From: JAXGQE01 sp040766585
GTDB lineage: Bacteria; Bacillota; SLNR01
Length of the DNA stretch: 64,000 bases
Reading direction: 5' to 3'
Assembly: GCA_040766585.1 (NCBI GenBank)
Contig: JAXGQE010000005.1
Coordinates: forward strand, 62,001 to 126,000
Part shown: positions 17,327 through 26,448 of the stretch, one piece after another
How positions within the stretch are numbered: position 1 is the stretch's first letter
Layout: the number at the start of each line of letters is the position of its first letter
Notes under the pieces: generated by a model
Database searches by the model: none
The model's input: only the letters and a program-made list of their open reading frames with translations
Told to the model about the DNA's origin: nothing
Made by a program: the position numbers and the translations under genes

Positions 17327-17347
17327 AGCATGAGGAGTTGTTGTTGA

Positions 17348-17938
17348 ATGAATATTGTGCTGGTTCTGGCGGCTGCCTATCTTTTGGGCTCGATTCCATT
17401 CGGTTACATTATCGGAAAAATGAAAGGAATTGACATAACCCGCACGGGCAGCGGAAATATCGGGGCGACCAATGCGTTTCGGGTCCTGGGAGCGGGGCCT
17501 GGAGCACTGGTGCTGGTTCTGGATGGAGCCAAGGCGGCATTGGCAACCTACTTGGGTCAACGCTATGGCGGGACCGAATTGATGACTCTTCTGGCGGCAG
17601 CCACCTCGGTGATCGGACACAGCTTTTCTCCGTTTCTTAATTTCCGAGGAGGGCGCGGTGTGGCTTGTGCAGCCGGGATTCTATTGTATCTCATGCCCGT
17701 GATTATGATTACGGAGCTTTTGATTTGGATCGCCATTATTGCCGTTACCAAGTATGTATCATTGGCTTCCATCATCATTGCCGTGCTGCTGCCGATCCTA
17801 ATTGCTGTGAGCGGACGATCGTTCATTTATGTTCTTTTCGGTGTTCTGCTGGCCATTTTCGTGGTGTACAAGCATCAGCCCAACATTCAACGGCTGCGAG
17901 CCGGGACCGAGCACCGTTTTGGTCAACCAAGACCCTGA
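17348..17938 (+). CDS. plsY: Acyl-phosphate:glycerol-3-phosphate acyltransferase PlsY
   Basis: A 196-residue membrane enzyme that adds the first acyl chain to glycerol-3-phosphate from acyl-phosphate. It has about five hydrophobic spans and the three PlsY motifs: GSIPFGYI(I)GK with SGNIGATNAFR after it, a GHSFSPFLNFRGGRGVA glycine-rich loop, and the KHQPNIQRL(R)GTE end. The stop codon lies inside the stem of the following terminator. The later plsC gene at 21.4 kb provides the second acylation. Confidence 0.95.
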   Translation: MNIVLVLAAAYLLGSIPFGYIIGKMKGIDITRTGSGNIGATNAFRVLGAGPGALVLVLDGAKAALATYLGQRYGGTELMTLLAAATSVIGHSFSPFLNFRGGRGVACAAGILLYLMPVIMITELLIWIAIIAVTKYVSLASIIIAVLLPILIAVSGRSFIYVLFGVLLAIFVVYKHQPNIQRLRAGTEHRFGQPRP

Positions 17939-17957
17939 GCATGCTCAGGGTCTTTTT
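17931..17957 (+). terminator. Terminator overlapping the plsY stop codon
   Basis: GACCCTGAG-catg-CTCAGGGTC with a TTTTT tail. The plsY TGA (17936-17938) is in the left arm of the stem. Confidence 0.88.
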
Positions 17958-17976
17958 GCAGGAGGGGATCCATGAT

Positions 17977-19260
17977 TTGGACATATACTGGGATGTAATT
18001 GTTATCGGCGGCGGTGCCTCCGGGCTGATGGCAGCTGGCCGGGCGGCCAGTGCCGGAGCCAAGGTACTGCTGCTGGAAAAGAATGAAGAAGTTGGGAAAA
18101 AAATTCTAGTCACGGGAAAAGGTCGCTGCAATGTGACCAATGACTGCGACAAAGAAGAGTTTCAAAGAAACATGCCCGGCAACGGACGCTTTCTCTACAG
18201 TGCTTTCTCCCAATTTGACAGTGAAAAAGTCCAGAAATTCTTTCTGGACCTGGGTGTCAAACTGAAAACTGAACGTGGGAGGCGTGTGTTTCCTCAAAGC
18301 GATCGAGCTGAAGATATCCGTTCTGCGCTGCTGGAATACGTCCGTGCACATGGAGCTCGTATTGCTACCAACAAGACGGTATCTTCCGTCCATTCCGACG
18401 AAAACGGACGGTGGGTTGTAGAGGCCGCTCATGATCGGTATATGGGAAAATCCGTGGTGATTGCCACAGGTGGTGCATCTTATCCAACTACCGGATCAAC
18501 CGGAGACGGATACCGTATGGCTCGTGCCTTGGGGCATCGGGTTTTTGACCCCATTCCATCGCTGGTCCCCCTGGAAACTGTGGAAGACTGGGTCCGCGAT
18601 CTGCAGGGCCTAACGCTGAAAAATGCGTCTGTGCAGGTATGGAACTCCCATGGTGTTTTGCTGGGAGAGGAGTTTGGTGAACTTCTTTTCACACACTTCG
18701 GTGTCTCTGGTCCGGTGATCCTGACTGTAAGCCGAGCAGTAGCCCGGGCGCTGGCCGACAACCAGGGACCCATCAAACTGACTATTAATCTGAAACCGGC
18801 CATCAGCCGGGATGAACTGGATAACCGCCTGCAGAGAGAATTCGCGGATCAGGTACGACGGCAGTTTAAAAACAGTTTGAAAAACCTGCTGCCCCGATTG
18901 CTGATTCCCGTGGTGATCCGTTTATCCGGAATCGATCCGGAGACTCCCGTCCATCAGATCAGCCGGGAGCAGCGGCTTGATTTAGGCAATCTGCTCCAGC
19001 AGATGACTCTGACGGTGGTACGGACACGACCTTTGGCGGAGGCAGTGATTACTATGGGCGGCGTGGAAATCAAGGAAGTGCAGCCCAAAACCATGGCTTC
19101 CCGGCTCAAACTGGGACTGTATTTTTGTGGAGAAGTCCTGGATATTGATGGGTACACCGGCGGGTACAATCTGCAAGCGGCGTTTTCCACGGGAGTCGCC
19201 GCTGGACAGGCTGCAGCGGTATACGCACTCGGTTGCCAAACCCCCGGTGATGGCATATAA
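17977..19260 (+). CDS. HI0933/YhiN-family FAD-dependent oxidoreductase
   Basis: A flavoprotein of about 427 residues. The frame stays open far upstream into plsY, but the GGAGGGG site and domain start fit the TTG at 17977. The N-terminal Rossmann motif VIVIGGGASGLMAAG binds FAD, followed by LEKNEEVGKKILVTGKGRCNVTN, the family signature, then a TGGASYPTTGSTGDGYRMA segment and the closing FCGEVLDIDGYTGGYNLQ(A)AF motif. The family is broad (aminoacetone oxidase-like proteins) and the physiological substrate is unknown. It precedes aroH by 39 bases, but a shared role is not obvious. Confidence 0.9.
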   Translation: MDIYWDVIVIGGGASGLMAAGRAASAGAKVLLLEKNEEVGKKILVTGKGRCNVTNDCDKEEFQRNMPGNGRFLYSAFSQFDSEKVQKFFLDLGVKLKTERGRRVFPQSDRAEDIRSALLEYVRAHGARIATNKTVSSVHSDENGRWVVEAAHDRYMGKSVVIATGGASYPTTGSTGDGYRMARALGHRVFDPIPSLVPLETVEDWVRDLQGLTLKNASVQVWNSHGVLLGEEFGELLFTHFGVSGPVILTVSRAVARALADNQGPIKLTINLKPAISRDELDNRLQREFADQVRRQFKNSLKNLLPRLLIPVVIRLSGIDPETPVHQISREQRLDLGNLLQQMTLTVVRTRPLAEAVITMGGVEIKEVQPKTMASRLKLGLYFCGEVLDIDGYTGGYNLQAAFSTGVAAGQAAAVYALGCQTPGDGI

Positions 19261-19299
19261 TAGTTTCATATTAGGGGTAGAATTCAGGGAGGTAAACCG

Positions 19300-19677
19300 A
19301 TGACTCAGGTTCGCGGTGTGCGCGGTGCTATCAGTGTTTCCGAGAATACTCGGGGGGCTGTGCTCGACAGCTCCAGAAGGCTTCTGGAAGAAATGGCGGT
19401 ATCCAACGGTATCGAAGCAGACAGTATTGCCAGCGTCTTTTTTTCCATGACACCGGACTTGGATGCGGCGTTTCCGGCTGAGGCCGCCCGGCAGATGGGC
19501 TGGACGCATGTGCCGCTCTTTGGTTGCCAGGAGGCTGCTGTACCCGGTAGTCTGCCCTTGTGCATTCGGATTTTGATCCATTGGAACACGGATCTGAGAC
19601 AAGAGGATATTCATCATGTCTATGTCGGCGATGCCGCCCGCCTCAGGCCGGATTTGGTTCGGAGGGATGCGCAGTGA
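19300..19677 (+). CDS. aroH: Chorismate mutase, AroH type
   Basis: A 125-residue enzyme that converts chorismate to prephenate, the branch point to phenylalanine and tyrosine. Visible AroH features are VRGVRGAISV at the start (catalytic Arg), FSMTPDLDAAFPAEAAR, the PLFGCQEAAVPGSLPLCIR segment with the catalytic Glu and Arg, and HVYVGDAARLRPDL at the end. A GGGAGGTAAACC site sets the start. It overlaps aroF by four bases (GTGA), so shikimate-pathway entry and exit enzymes are made together. Confidence 0.95.
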   Translation: MTQVRGVRGAISVSENTRGAVLDSSRRLLEEMAVSNGIEADSIASVFFSMTPDLDAAFPAEAARQMGWTHVPLFGCQEAAVPGSLPLCIRILIHWNTDLRQEDIHHVYVGDAARLRPDLVRRDAQ

Positions 19678-20708
19678 TTGTCATCACCATTCCCGGCGTC
19701 TGCCGGGAAGATATTGAAAACAAGCTGCAGGAGCTGAAAATCGGAGAGGTAGCAGCCATCGTTACCGAAGAGAATGGGCGAACCCTATTGTCCATTCCGC
19801 AGCCAGCCGGGGAAGAAGCAGTGCTGGCCCTGGAGGCTCTGCCTTGGGTAGATACGGTTGTAAAGACAGAGTCATCATATCATTTGGTCGCCCGCTCCGG
19901 GCGAACTGCCACTACCCGAGTTGATATCGGTCCAGTCACTGTGGGCGGGCAAGGATTGGTTGTGATTGCCGGACCCTGCGCTGTTGAGAACTATGAGCAA
20001 TTGAAGGAGACAGCATTGAGGGTCAAGCAGTCTGGAGCTGCTATTCTTCGGGGAGGTGCGTTCAAACCGCGAACTTCTCCGTATTCGTTTCAAGGGTTGG
20101 AGGAAGAAGGACTTAGGATCCTCCAGGCAGTCGGGACTGAAGTCCAGATGCCGGTGGTCTCCGAAGTATTGGATCCTCGCCATGTGGAGATGATTACTCA
20201 GCGTGTCGATTTGCTTCAGATCGGGGCCCGCAGTATGTACAATACTGCTTTGCTGAAAGAAGTGGGACGGCAGAAAAAACCGGTGCTGCTAAAACGGAGC
20301 GCTCAAGCTACCTACGATGAGTGGCTGCAGGCAGCCGAATACATTGCCATGGAAGGAAATGCACAGATTATTCTGTGCGAACGTGGAATTCGCACTTTTG
20401 AGCCATATACCCGAAATACGCTGGATTTGGCAGCCGTACCGGCCATCAAGCACCTAAGCCACCTGCCGATTGTTGTGGACCCCAGTCATGGAACCGGACG
20501 CTGGCGGATGGTGTCCCCCATGGCACTGGCGGCCGTAGCAACCGGAGCCGATGGTATCATGGTGGAAGTGCACCCACATCCGGAAAGCGCTTTATCGGAT
20601 GGCGGTCAGTCACTGCAGCTCAATCGGTTTGATGAGCTGATGAAACAGATAAAAAGACTCATGCCCGCTTTGGGGCGGAATCTCGAGCAGGTAGGTGAAA
20701 GAGATTGA
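19674..20708 (+). CDS. aroF: 3-deoxy-7-phosphoheptulonate (DAHP) synthase
   Basis: A 344-residue type I-beta DAHP synthase that condenses phosphoenolpyruvate and erythrose-4-phosphate. Residues 1-70 form the N-terminal ferredoxin-like domain used for allosteric control in the Thermotoga-type enzymes. The barrel follows with VVIAGPCAVE near residue 98, ILRGGAFKPRTSPYSFQG, QIGARSMYN, KRSAQATYDEW, and the metal-site VDPSHGTGR. The GTG start overlaps the aroH stop codon, and its own stop overlaps the cmk start. This order (aroH-aroF-cmk) fits operon expression. Confidence 0.95.
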   Translation: MIVITIPGVCREDIENKLQELKIGEVAAIVTEENGRTLLSIPQPAGEEAVLALEALPWVDTVVKTESSYHLVARSGRTATTRVDIGPVTVGGQGLVVIAGPCAVENYEQLKETALRVKQSGAAILRGGAFKPRTSPYSFQGLEEEGLRILQAVGTEVQMPVVSEVLDPRHVEMITQRVDLLQIGARSMYNTALLKEVGRQKKPVLLKRSAQATYDEWLQAAEYIAMEGNAQIILCERGIRTFEPYTRNTLDLAAVPAIKHLSHLPIVVDPSHGTGRWRMVSPMALAAVATGADGIMVEVHPHPESALSDGGQSLQLNRFDELMKQIKRLMPALGRNLEQVGERD

Positions 20709-21385
20709 AGGATCGTACAGTAATTGCGGTGGATGGCCCTGCGGGCGCCGGAAAAAGCACGGTATCCAGGGCTTTGGCCCGTCAGCTGGAATATGTATAT
20801 ATTGATACGGGGGCTATGTATCGGGCTGTGACGTTGATGGCGATCCGCCGAGGTATTGCCGCCGATGATGCGGAGGCTTTGGGGGATCTGGCCAGTGCAC
20901 TGCACATAACCTTTCGTTTCGATGAGAAATATGGAAGCGAACCCAATCGAATTCTTGTAGACGGGGAAGATGTTTCGGAGGAGATTCGCACCACGGCTGT
21001 CAGCTCATTGGTTTCTCCGGTGTCAGCCGTACCGGAAGTTCGCAGTGTGCTGACTCGTCAGCAACGAGAACTGGCCGGACAAGGGAAAGTGGTGATGGAT
21101 GGGCGTGATATTGGCACCACAGTGCTGCCTCAGGCCGGTCTGAAGATTTTCCTCACCGCTTCTCTGGAAGAAAGAGTGCAGCGCCGGTATAAGGAAATGA
21201 AGAATAAAGGGTTATCTGTAGAGGCTGATGAAGTGAAAAAAAATCTGATGCATCGCGATGAGTACGACAGCAGCCGAAAAACATCCCCCCTAGCCAAGGC
21301 CGACGATGCAGTCCTGTTGGATACCACCCATATGAGTATTGAAGAAGTGGTCCGAGAAATTATCCGTCTTTACAAAGGTGTGTGA
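20705..21385 (+). CDS. cmk: Cytidylate kinase
   Basis: This 226-residue kinase phosphorylates CMP and dCMP. The P-loop is GPAGAGKST (residues 11-19), followed by YIDTGAMYRAVT, the DGRDIGTTVLP nucleotide-binding motif and a lid region around ERVQRRYKEM. The TTG start is preceded by AGGTGAAAGA and overlaps the aroF stop by four bases. In many Clostridia cmk precedes plsC and ispH, as here. Confidence 0.96.
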   Translation: MKDRTVIAVDGPAGAGKSTVSRALARQLEYVYIDTGAMYRAVTLMAIRRGIAADDAEALGDLASALHITFRFDEKYGSEPNRILVDGEDVSEEIRTTAVSSLVSPVSAVPEVRSVLTRQQRELAGQGKVVMDGRDIGTTVLPQAGLKIFLTASLEERVQRRYKEMKNKGLSVEADEVKKNLMHRDEYDSSRKTSPLAKADDAVLLDTTHMSIEEVVREIIRLYKGV

Positions 21386-22053
21386 TTGCGGTGATGTATA
21401 CATGGATTCTGGCTTTGTTCCGTTTTGTGTTCACAGTATTTTTCGGGATGAAAGTTGAAAAAGTCGGGCGGATCCCTGATACGGGTCCGGTGATTGTCAT
21501 TGCCAATCACGCCAGTACATGGGATCCTCCTTTGGCTGCCTGCGCATCGGAACGCCCGATGCATTTTATGGCCAAGGAAGAACTCTTTCATATGCCGGTT
21601 TTCAGTTTTGTGCTGCCACGAATACGAGTATTTCCCGTGAAGCGCGGAACTGCGGATCGAAAAGCCATCAAGACCGCTTTGGAGGTTTTGTATCGTGGAG
21701 ATATCCTGGCCCTCTTTCCGGAGGGAACTCGCAGTAAAGATGGTGTGTTGGCCGATGCAGAGCCGGGAGCAGCTATGTTTGCTTTGCGGACCAAGACTCC
21801 GGTTGTGCCTGTGGCTTTGGTGAATTCGCATCGAATACTGAAAAAGGGAGATCGGTTTCCCCGTCTTACAGTACGAGTTGGTCACCCGGTGGATTTATCC
21901 GAGTTCTATGACGCAAAGATCACCGGGGATGTATTAACCAAAGCTGGCATTAAGATGATGCATGCTCTGGCTGACCTCCTTCCACCAGAACAAAAGCCCA
22001 AGGCAGAGCATGCGGGAAGAAAGGATGCGAGCAATGGAACTCTATCTGGCTAA
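21382..22053 (+). CDS. plsC: 1-acyl-sn-glycerol-3-phosphate acyltransferase PlsC
   Basis: A 223-residue enzyme that makes phosphatidic acid from lysophosphatidic acid. It begins with one hydrophobic anchor (about residues 6-22), then shows the HxxxxD catalytic motif as NHASTWDP (His43, Asp48), a RGTADR block, FPEGTRS near residue 113, and PVVPVAL. The GTG start overlaps the cmk stop (GTGA); an ATG four codons later is the alternative. The end overlaps the ispH start, so all five genes from aroH to ispH/rpsA are tightly coupled. Confidence 0.93.
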   Translation: MIAVMYTWILALFRFVFTVFFGMKVEKVGRIPDTGPVIVIANHASTWDPPLAACASERPMHFMAKEELFHMPVFSFVLPRIRVFPVKRGTADRKAIKTALEVLYRGDILALFPEGTRSKDGVLADAEPGAAMFALRTKTPVVPVALVNSHRILKKGDRFPRLTVRVGHPVDLSEFYDAKITGDVLTKAGIKMMHALADLLPPEQKPKAEHAGRKDASNGTLSG

Positions 22054-24202
22054 AACTGCCGGTTTCTGTTTTGGAGTAAAACGGGCCATGGCATTGGCCA
22101 AAGAAGCCTCCTCAGAAAGCGAGCGTCCTATATACACACTGGGTCCTCTGGTGCATAATCGGATGGTCATCGAGGATTTGAAAGAGCGAGGCATATCACC
22201 GGTGGAATCCCTGGACGAGATGGATACGGGACGCTTGATAGTCCGAGCTCACGGTGTTGGTCCGGAGATCTTTCAGGATGCCCGCCGTAAAGGAATCAAG
22301 CTGACAGATGCCACCTGCCCATTTGTCCGGAATGCTCAATACGGGGCTCAGCGGCTGCGTCAGGACGGTTACACAGTGATCATTGTGGGAGAAAGCAACC
22401 ATGCCGAGGTGGAAGGCATTCGCGGCTGGGCGGGCGGAGAGGCGATTGTGCTGGAAAAGGAGGAAGACGCCGAGGCATTGGCGTATATGGACAAAGTAGG
22501 GGTTGTGGTGCAAACGACCCAGAAAAAGTCAACCGTGGAGGCCATTGTAGCCATTTTGAAAACCAAAACGGGGGATTTAAAGGTGCTTGATTCGATTTGC
22601 ACAGCCACGCAGGAACGACAAGATGAGGTGGAACGTCTGGCCAGAGATGTGAATGTGATGCTGGTGGTGGGTGGAAAAAACAGCGCCAATACATGCCGCC
22701 TTGCCTCCATCAGCAGCAGCACAGGAACCCGGACTTATCATATTGAATCAGCTGAAGAGATTGATCCCGGATGGTTTAGAGCCGATGATCATGTTGGAAT
22801 TACGGGGGGCGCTTCGACGCCGGAATGGATTATGGAGGGGGTTATGGACAAAATGGAAGAGCTGAAAAAGGAACTGGAGCTGAGTGTTGGCGGGAAAGAG
22901 GAAGAAGAGGATACCGGGCTGCCGGAGGACAAAGCTGCAGAGGAAGAATCGGTTGGCCCTGGGCAGGAGGAAGACAAAGGTGCGGAACCTGCAATAGCCA
23001 CTGATGAAAACGAAGATTCGATGATGCAGGACGATGTAGCTATGGAAGATGTGGAGAAAGAATACGAGAAAACATTCATCACTCTGCAGGAGGGTCAGAT
23101 TGTACGAGGAACCGTAGTTCAGGTTGGCCAGAACGAAGCTCTGGTCGATGTGGGCGGATACAAATCGGAAGGGGTCATCCCTCTGCAGGAGTTGGTTAAT
23201 ATATGGATGAACTCACCCGACGAAGTGGTAAAAAAGGGTGACGAAATCGATGTCTATGTGGTCAGTGTGGAAGATCAGGATGGAAAACTGGTTCTGTCCA
23301 AAAAGCGGGCGGATGAAGAAAAAGCGATGGAATCTATCCGAGCAGCCTACGATGCCGGTGAGTTGATTACCGGGGTAGTCAAGGATGTTGTCAAGGGAGG
23401 TCTGATCGCGGATATCGGAATGCAGGCCTTCATCCCGGCTTCTCAGGCTTCAGATCGCTATGTGGAAGACCTGAGTACTTTTTTGGGTGAAGAAATGAAA
23501 CTAAAGATTATTGAATTGGATCCCAAAAAGCGCAGAGTGGTTCTCTCCCGGCGAAAAGCCATCGAGGAGGAATCAGCACAGATGCTGAAAGATACCTTGG
23601 AGAATCTGGAAGAAGGTCAGGTTGTTCAGGGTGTTGTCCGTCGGTTGACTGACTTTGGCGCTTTTGTGGACATTGGCGGGATTGATGGACTCCTCCACAT
23701 TTCAGAGATGTCCTGGGGACGTATTCGTCATCCGTCGGAAGCGGTCAAGATCGGAGATACTTTGGATGTGAAGGTATTGGGAGTGAACCGGGAAAACAAT
23801 CGGATTTCTTTGGGGCTAAAACAAGTGCTCTCGAATCCGTGGGAAGAAGCTGCTGAGAAATATCCGGCCGGCTCCATTATCACAGGGAAAGTGGTTCGAT
23901 TTACTCGATTTGGTGCATTTATAGAAATTGAGCCGGGTATCGATGGGCTGCTTCACATTTCTCAGATTTCCAGCAAACGGGTGGCCAAACCCGAAGACGC
24001 CCTGGAATTGGGTCAAATGGTGGAAGTCAAAGTCATCTCACAGAATCCGGCGGAACAAAAGATCGGGTTAAGCATGATTGAGGTGGAACAGGAACGGGCC
24101 AAAGAGGAGTACCTGCGTTTCATTGCCGAACAGGAAGAGAGCCAGGGAGAGACCATTGGGGATCGCCTGGCCGGTGAATCAAAAGAGGAAATGGAAGAAT
24201 AG
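22034..24202 (+). CDS. ispH: IspH-ribosomal protein S1 domain fusion
   Basis: A 722-residue fusion. Residues 1-280 are 4-hydroxy-3-methylbut-2-enyl diphosphate reductase, the last step of the MEP isoprenoid pathway; the three 4Fe-4S cysteines are Cys12 (AGFCFGV), Cys95 (DATCPF) and Cys189 (SICTAT). An acidic Glu/Asp linker (about residues 290-345) joins it to four S1 RNA-binding repeats, the last two with FGAFV(D/E)I and DGLLHIS(E/Q). The S1 part resembles the short ribosomal protein S1 of low-GC Gram-positives. An AAAGGA site suits the ATG at 22034; the in-frame ATG at 22025 is the alternative. This fusion is known in Clostridia, and its logic is not established. Confidence 0.93.
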   Translation: MELYLAKTAGFCFGVKRAMALAKEASSESERPIYTLGPLVHNRMVIEDLKERGISPVESLDEMDTGRLIVRAHGVGPEIFQDARRKGIKLTDATCPFVRNAQYGAQRLRQDGYTVIIVGESNHAEVEGIRGWAGGEAIVLEKEEDAEALAYMDKVGVVVQTTQKKSTVEAIVAILKTKTGDLKVLDSICTATQERQDEVERLARDVNVMLVVGGKNSANTCRLASISSSTGTRTYHIESAEEIDPGWFRADDHVGITGGASTPEWIMEGVMDKMEELKKELELSVGGKEEEEDTGLPEDKAAEEESVGPGQEEDKGAEPAIATDENEDSMMQDDVAMEDVEKEYEKTFITLQEGQIVRGTVVQVGQNEALVDVGGYKSEGVIPLQELVNIWMNSPDEVVKKGDEIDVYVVSVEDQDGKLVLSKKRADEEKAMESIRAAYDAGELITGVVKDVVKGGLIADIGMQAFIPASQASDRYVEDLSTFLGEEMKLKIIELDPKKRRVVLSRRKAIEEESAQMLKDTLENLEEGQVVQGVVRRLTDFGAFVDIGGIDGLLHISEMSWGRIRHPSEAVKIGDTLDVKVLGVNRENNRISLGLKQVLSNPWEEAAEKYPAGSIITGKVVRFTRFGAFIEIEPGIDGLLHISQISSKRVAKPEDALELGQMVEVKVISQNPAEQKIGLSMIEVEQERAKEEYLRFIAEQEESQGETIGDRLAGESKEEMEE

Positions 24203-24212
24203 TATCCTATAG

Positions 24213-24249
24213 ACAAGGATCCGGATTAATCCGGATCCTTGTCTTTTTT
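24213..24249. terminator. Bidirectional terminator between ispH/rpsA and topB
   Basis: ACAAGGATCCGGAT-ta-ATCCGGATCCTTGT is a long perfect stem. T follows on the plus side (CTTTTTTG), and the end of topB lies within the stem on the minus strand, so it can serve both convergent genes. Confidence 0.85.
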
Positions 24250-26340
24250 GTCTTTGAAGCCGGGAGAATTAAATTCAAACGATACCTGGTTGTCCTTGAT
24301 GATCAAAGCCGCCTGAAATTTTTTCCCTGTTTTGCTGCGGAATCCTTTGAGAGGGCCCACTCGCTGCCCGAGAAGGAGTCGCTGCACCTGAGCTCGTGAC
24401 AGGGTTTTCCCGGCGATTTTCTTCCAGATTACCAAAGGACAGTGGCTGCAGCGATATGAACTGCGGATTTCTACGACATTGTCCCCGCACTGGGGACAGG
24501 TCCCAATGACATGCAAGGCATGGTCATCAGCTGTTACCGACAGCGCTTTGGCATCCTGGATGAGACTATGAGTAAAGGTTAGAATATCGGCCATAAAATC
24601 TTTTTTGGTGTCCTGCCCGCGTTCGATTTTTCTCAATCGATACTCCCATTCACCGGTAAGTTCGGGGGAAGTCAGCTGGCGAGTAGGCAGGATATCAATG
24701 AGATGGATGCCCTTGTCGGTGGGATGCAGCAAGCGCTTTTTGAGAACGATATATCCGGCTGATTTCAGCTTTTCAATGATTTGTGGCCGAGATGCCACAG
24801 TACCGATTCCCTTTTCTTTCATCACTTCCTGAAGTTCTTCATCGGTCAGTTCTTTTCCGGCTGTCTCCATGGCTCCCAACAGGGATCCTTCGGTATACCG
24901 GGGTGGTGCTTTGGTCTTTCCCTTTTTTAAGGTTGCTTTCCGGAGAAAAGCATCGGCCCCCAAGGTTAGGTTCGGTAATGTTTCCGGTTTGTTTTTTGCT
25001 GCCATGGGGTTCTCATCCTCCGAATAGAGTGATTTCCATCCGGCATCCAACAATGTCCGGCCTCGGGAGACAAACATCTCTTGAGCTACTTGGGTGTCTG
25101 CGCGTACGTCCTGAAACCGGGCGGGATGAGAAAAAACACTCAGGAATCGAAGTACTACCAGCCGGTAAATGTTCATCTCGTCCGGGCTGAGCCTGGCTCG
25201 GCAAGGGTAAGTTGTGGGGATGATGGCGTGATGATCGGTTACCTTGCTGTTATCGGTGACACGGCGTCCGTAGTTGGCATGGGGCTGGGGAATCCGGCTC
25301 ACTGATTCGCTCAAAGGCCCTTTGGACAGAGCATGAAGAATTGATCCAGACTGGCGGAAAGCTGCCTGGCTCAAATGATGGCTGTCGGTTCGGGGGTAGG
25401 TGATCAAACGCTTTTGCTCATAGAGGCTTTGAGCAATCTGCAGGGTCTTTTGTGCGGTATATCCGTATCGGCGATTAGCATCCTTTTGCAGATCGGTTAA
25501 ATTGTACAGCATCGGAGGTAGTTCTTTGGTTTCTTTGCTTTCAAAACCCACGATGCTGCCGGACTGACCGCGGACTTTTGCCAATATTCGCTGCGCCTCA
25601 GATCGATCGGAAATCCTCGAACCATCCGGTCCTGTCCAGATTCCGGAATAGGATTGGTCTTCGCTGGACAAATCCGCCAGTATTTCCCAAAAATCCTGGG
25701 AAACAAACGAGTCAATTTCTTTTTCGCGGTGAACGATCAATGCCAGGGTGGGTGTTTGAACGCGCCCCAGTTGCAGAAGCGTCCGGCAGCGAACGGTATA
25801 GGCGCGGGTGGCATTGATCCCGACCAGCCAGTCACTTTCACTGCGAGCGGCTGCTGCGGAGGCCAGAAAGTCGTAGTTGGCTTCCGGCTCCAGATGGTCC
25901 ATCGCATGGCGAATGTCATCTGGAACAACGGATGACAGCCAGAGGCGCAGAACCGGTTGAGTTGCCTCCATATGATGATAGAGATGGCGGAAAATGAGTT
26001 CTCCTTCCCGGCCGGCATCACAGGCATTGATAATGTGCATCACATCCGGCCGCTGCACCAGTCTGCGGATGACATCGTATTGCTTTCTGGCGCCGGCATC
26101 CTGCCGTACCTTCAGACGGAAGCGATCGGGTATAATGGGCAGAGTATCCAGAGCCCACCGTTTGTATCTCCGGTTGTAATCTTCTGCATCGTACAGTTCC
26201 ATTAAGTGCCCCAGAGCCCAGGTAATCAGGTAGGAGCCCGACTGCAGATAATCTTCCTTTTGGACTGGGTTACCAAGGCATTCGGCAATGGCTTTGGCAA
26301 CACTGGGTTTTTCGCTGATGATCAAGGTCAATGGGTTCAT
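24226..26340 (-). CDS. topB: DNA topoisomerase III
   Basis: A 704-residue type IA topoisomerase that relaxes and decatenates DNA through a single-strand break. The TOPRIM domain opens with SEKPSVAKAIAE (residues 9-20) and has the metal-binding NACDAGREGELIF near residue 106. The catalytic tyrosine is Tyr315 in LITYPRTDSHHLS. KGIGTVASRPQIIEKL near residue 510 fits the domain IV helix. The C-terminus carries a four-cysteine zinc ribbon (CPQCG...CSHC) and a short DUF3945-like tail. On the minus strand a CCAGGAGGTATCAAC site precedes the start. It is the only minus-strand host gene in the window. Confidence 0.95.
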   Translation of the reverse strand: MNPLTLIISEKPSVAKAIAECLGNPVQKEDYLQSGSYLITWALGHLMELYDAEDYNRRYKRWALDTLPIIPDRFRLKVRQDAGARKQYDVIRRLVQRPDVMHIINACDAGREGELIFRHLYHHMEATQPVLRLWLSSVVPDDIRHAMDHLEPEANYDFLASAAAARSESDWLVGINATRAYTVRCRTLLQLGRVQTPTLALIVHREKEIDSFVSQDFWEILADLSSEDQSYSGIWTGPDGSRISDRSEAQRILAKVRGQSGSIVGFESKETKELPPMLYNLTDLQKDANRRYGYTAQKTLQIAQSLYEQKRLITYPRTDSHHLSQAAFRQSGSILHALSKGPLSESVSRIPQPHANYGRRVTDNSKVTDHHAIIPTTYPCRARLSPDEMNIYRLVVLRFLSVFSHPARFQDVRADTQVAQEMFVSRGRTLLDAGWKSLYSEDENPMAAKNKPETLPNLTLGADAFLRKATLKKGKTKAPPRYTEGSLLGAMETAGKELTDEELQEVMKEKGIGTVASRPQIIEKLKSAGYIVLKKRLLHPTDKGIHLIDILPTRQLTSPELTGEWEYRLRKIERGQDTKKDFMADILTFTHSLIQDAKALSVTADDHALHVIGTCPQCGDNVVEIRSSYRCSHCPLVIWKKIAGKTLSRAQVQRLLLGQRVGPLKGFRSKTGKKFQAALIIKDNQVSFEFNSPGFKDKKDKDPD

Positions 26341-26385
26341 GTTGATACCTCCTGGGTTTGAAAACGCTCCGGGACAGTGTAATCA

Positions 26386-26414
26386 TTGACGTACCCGGGA
26401 ATATGATGGATAAT
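26386..26414 (+). promoter_or_regulatory. Promoter of the DUF512-der-gpsA unit
   Basis: TTGACG at 26386-26391 and GATAAT at 26409-26414 with a 17-bp spacer, in the 108-base gap between divergent topB and the DUF512 gene. Confidence 0.6.
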
Positions 26415-26448
26415 AGGGGCAGTACATCCGAATGCGGGAGGAGCTTTC

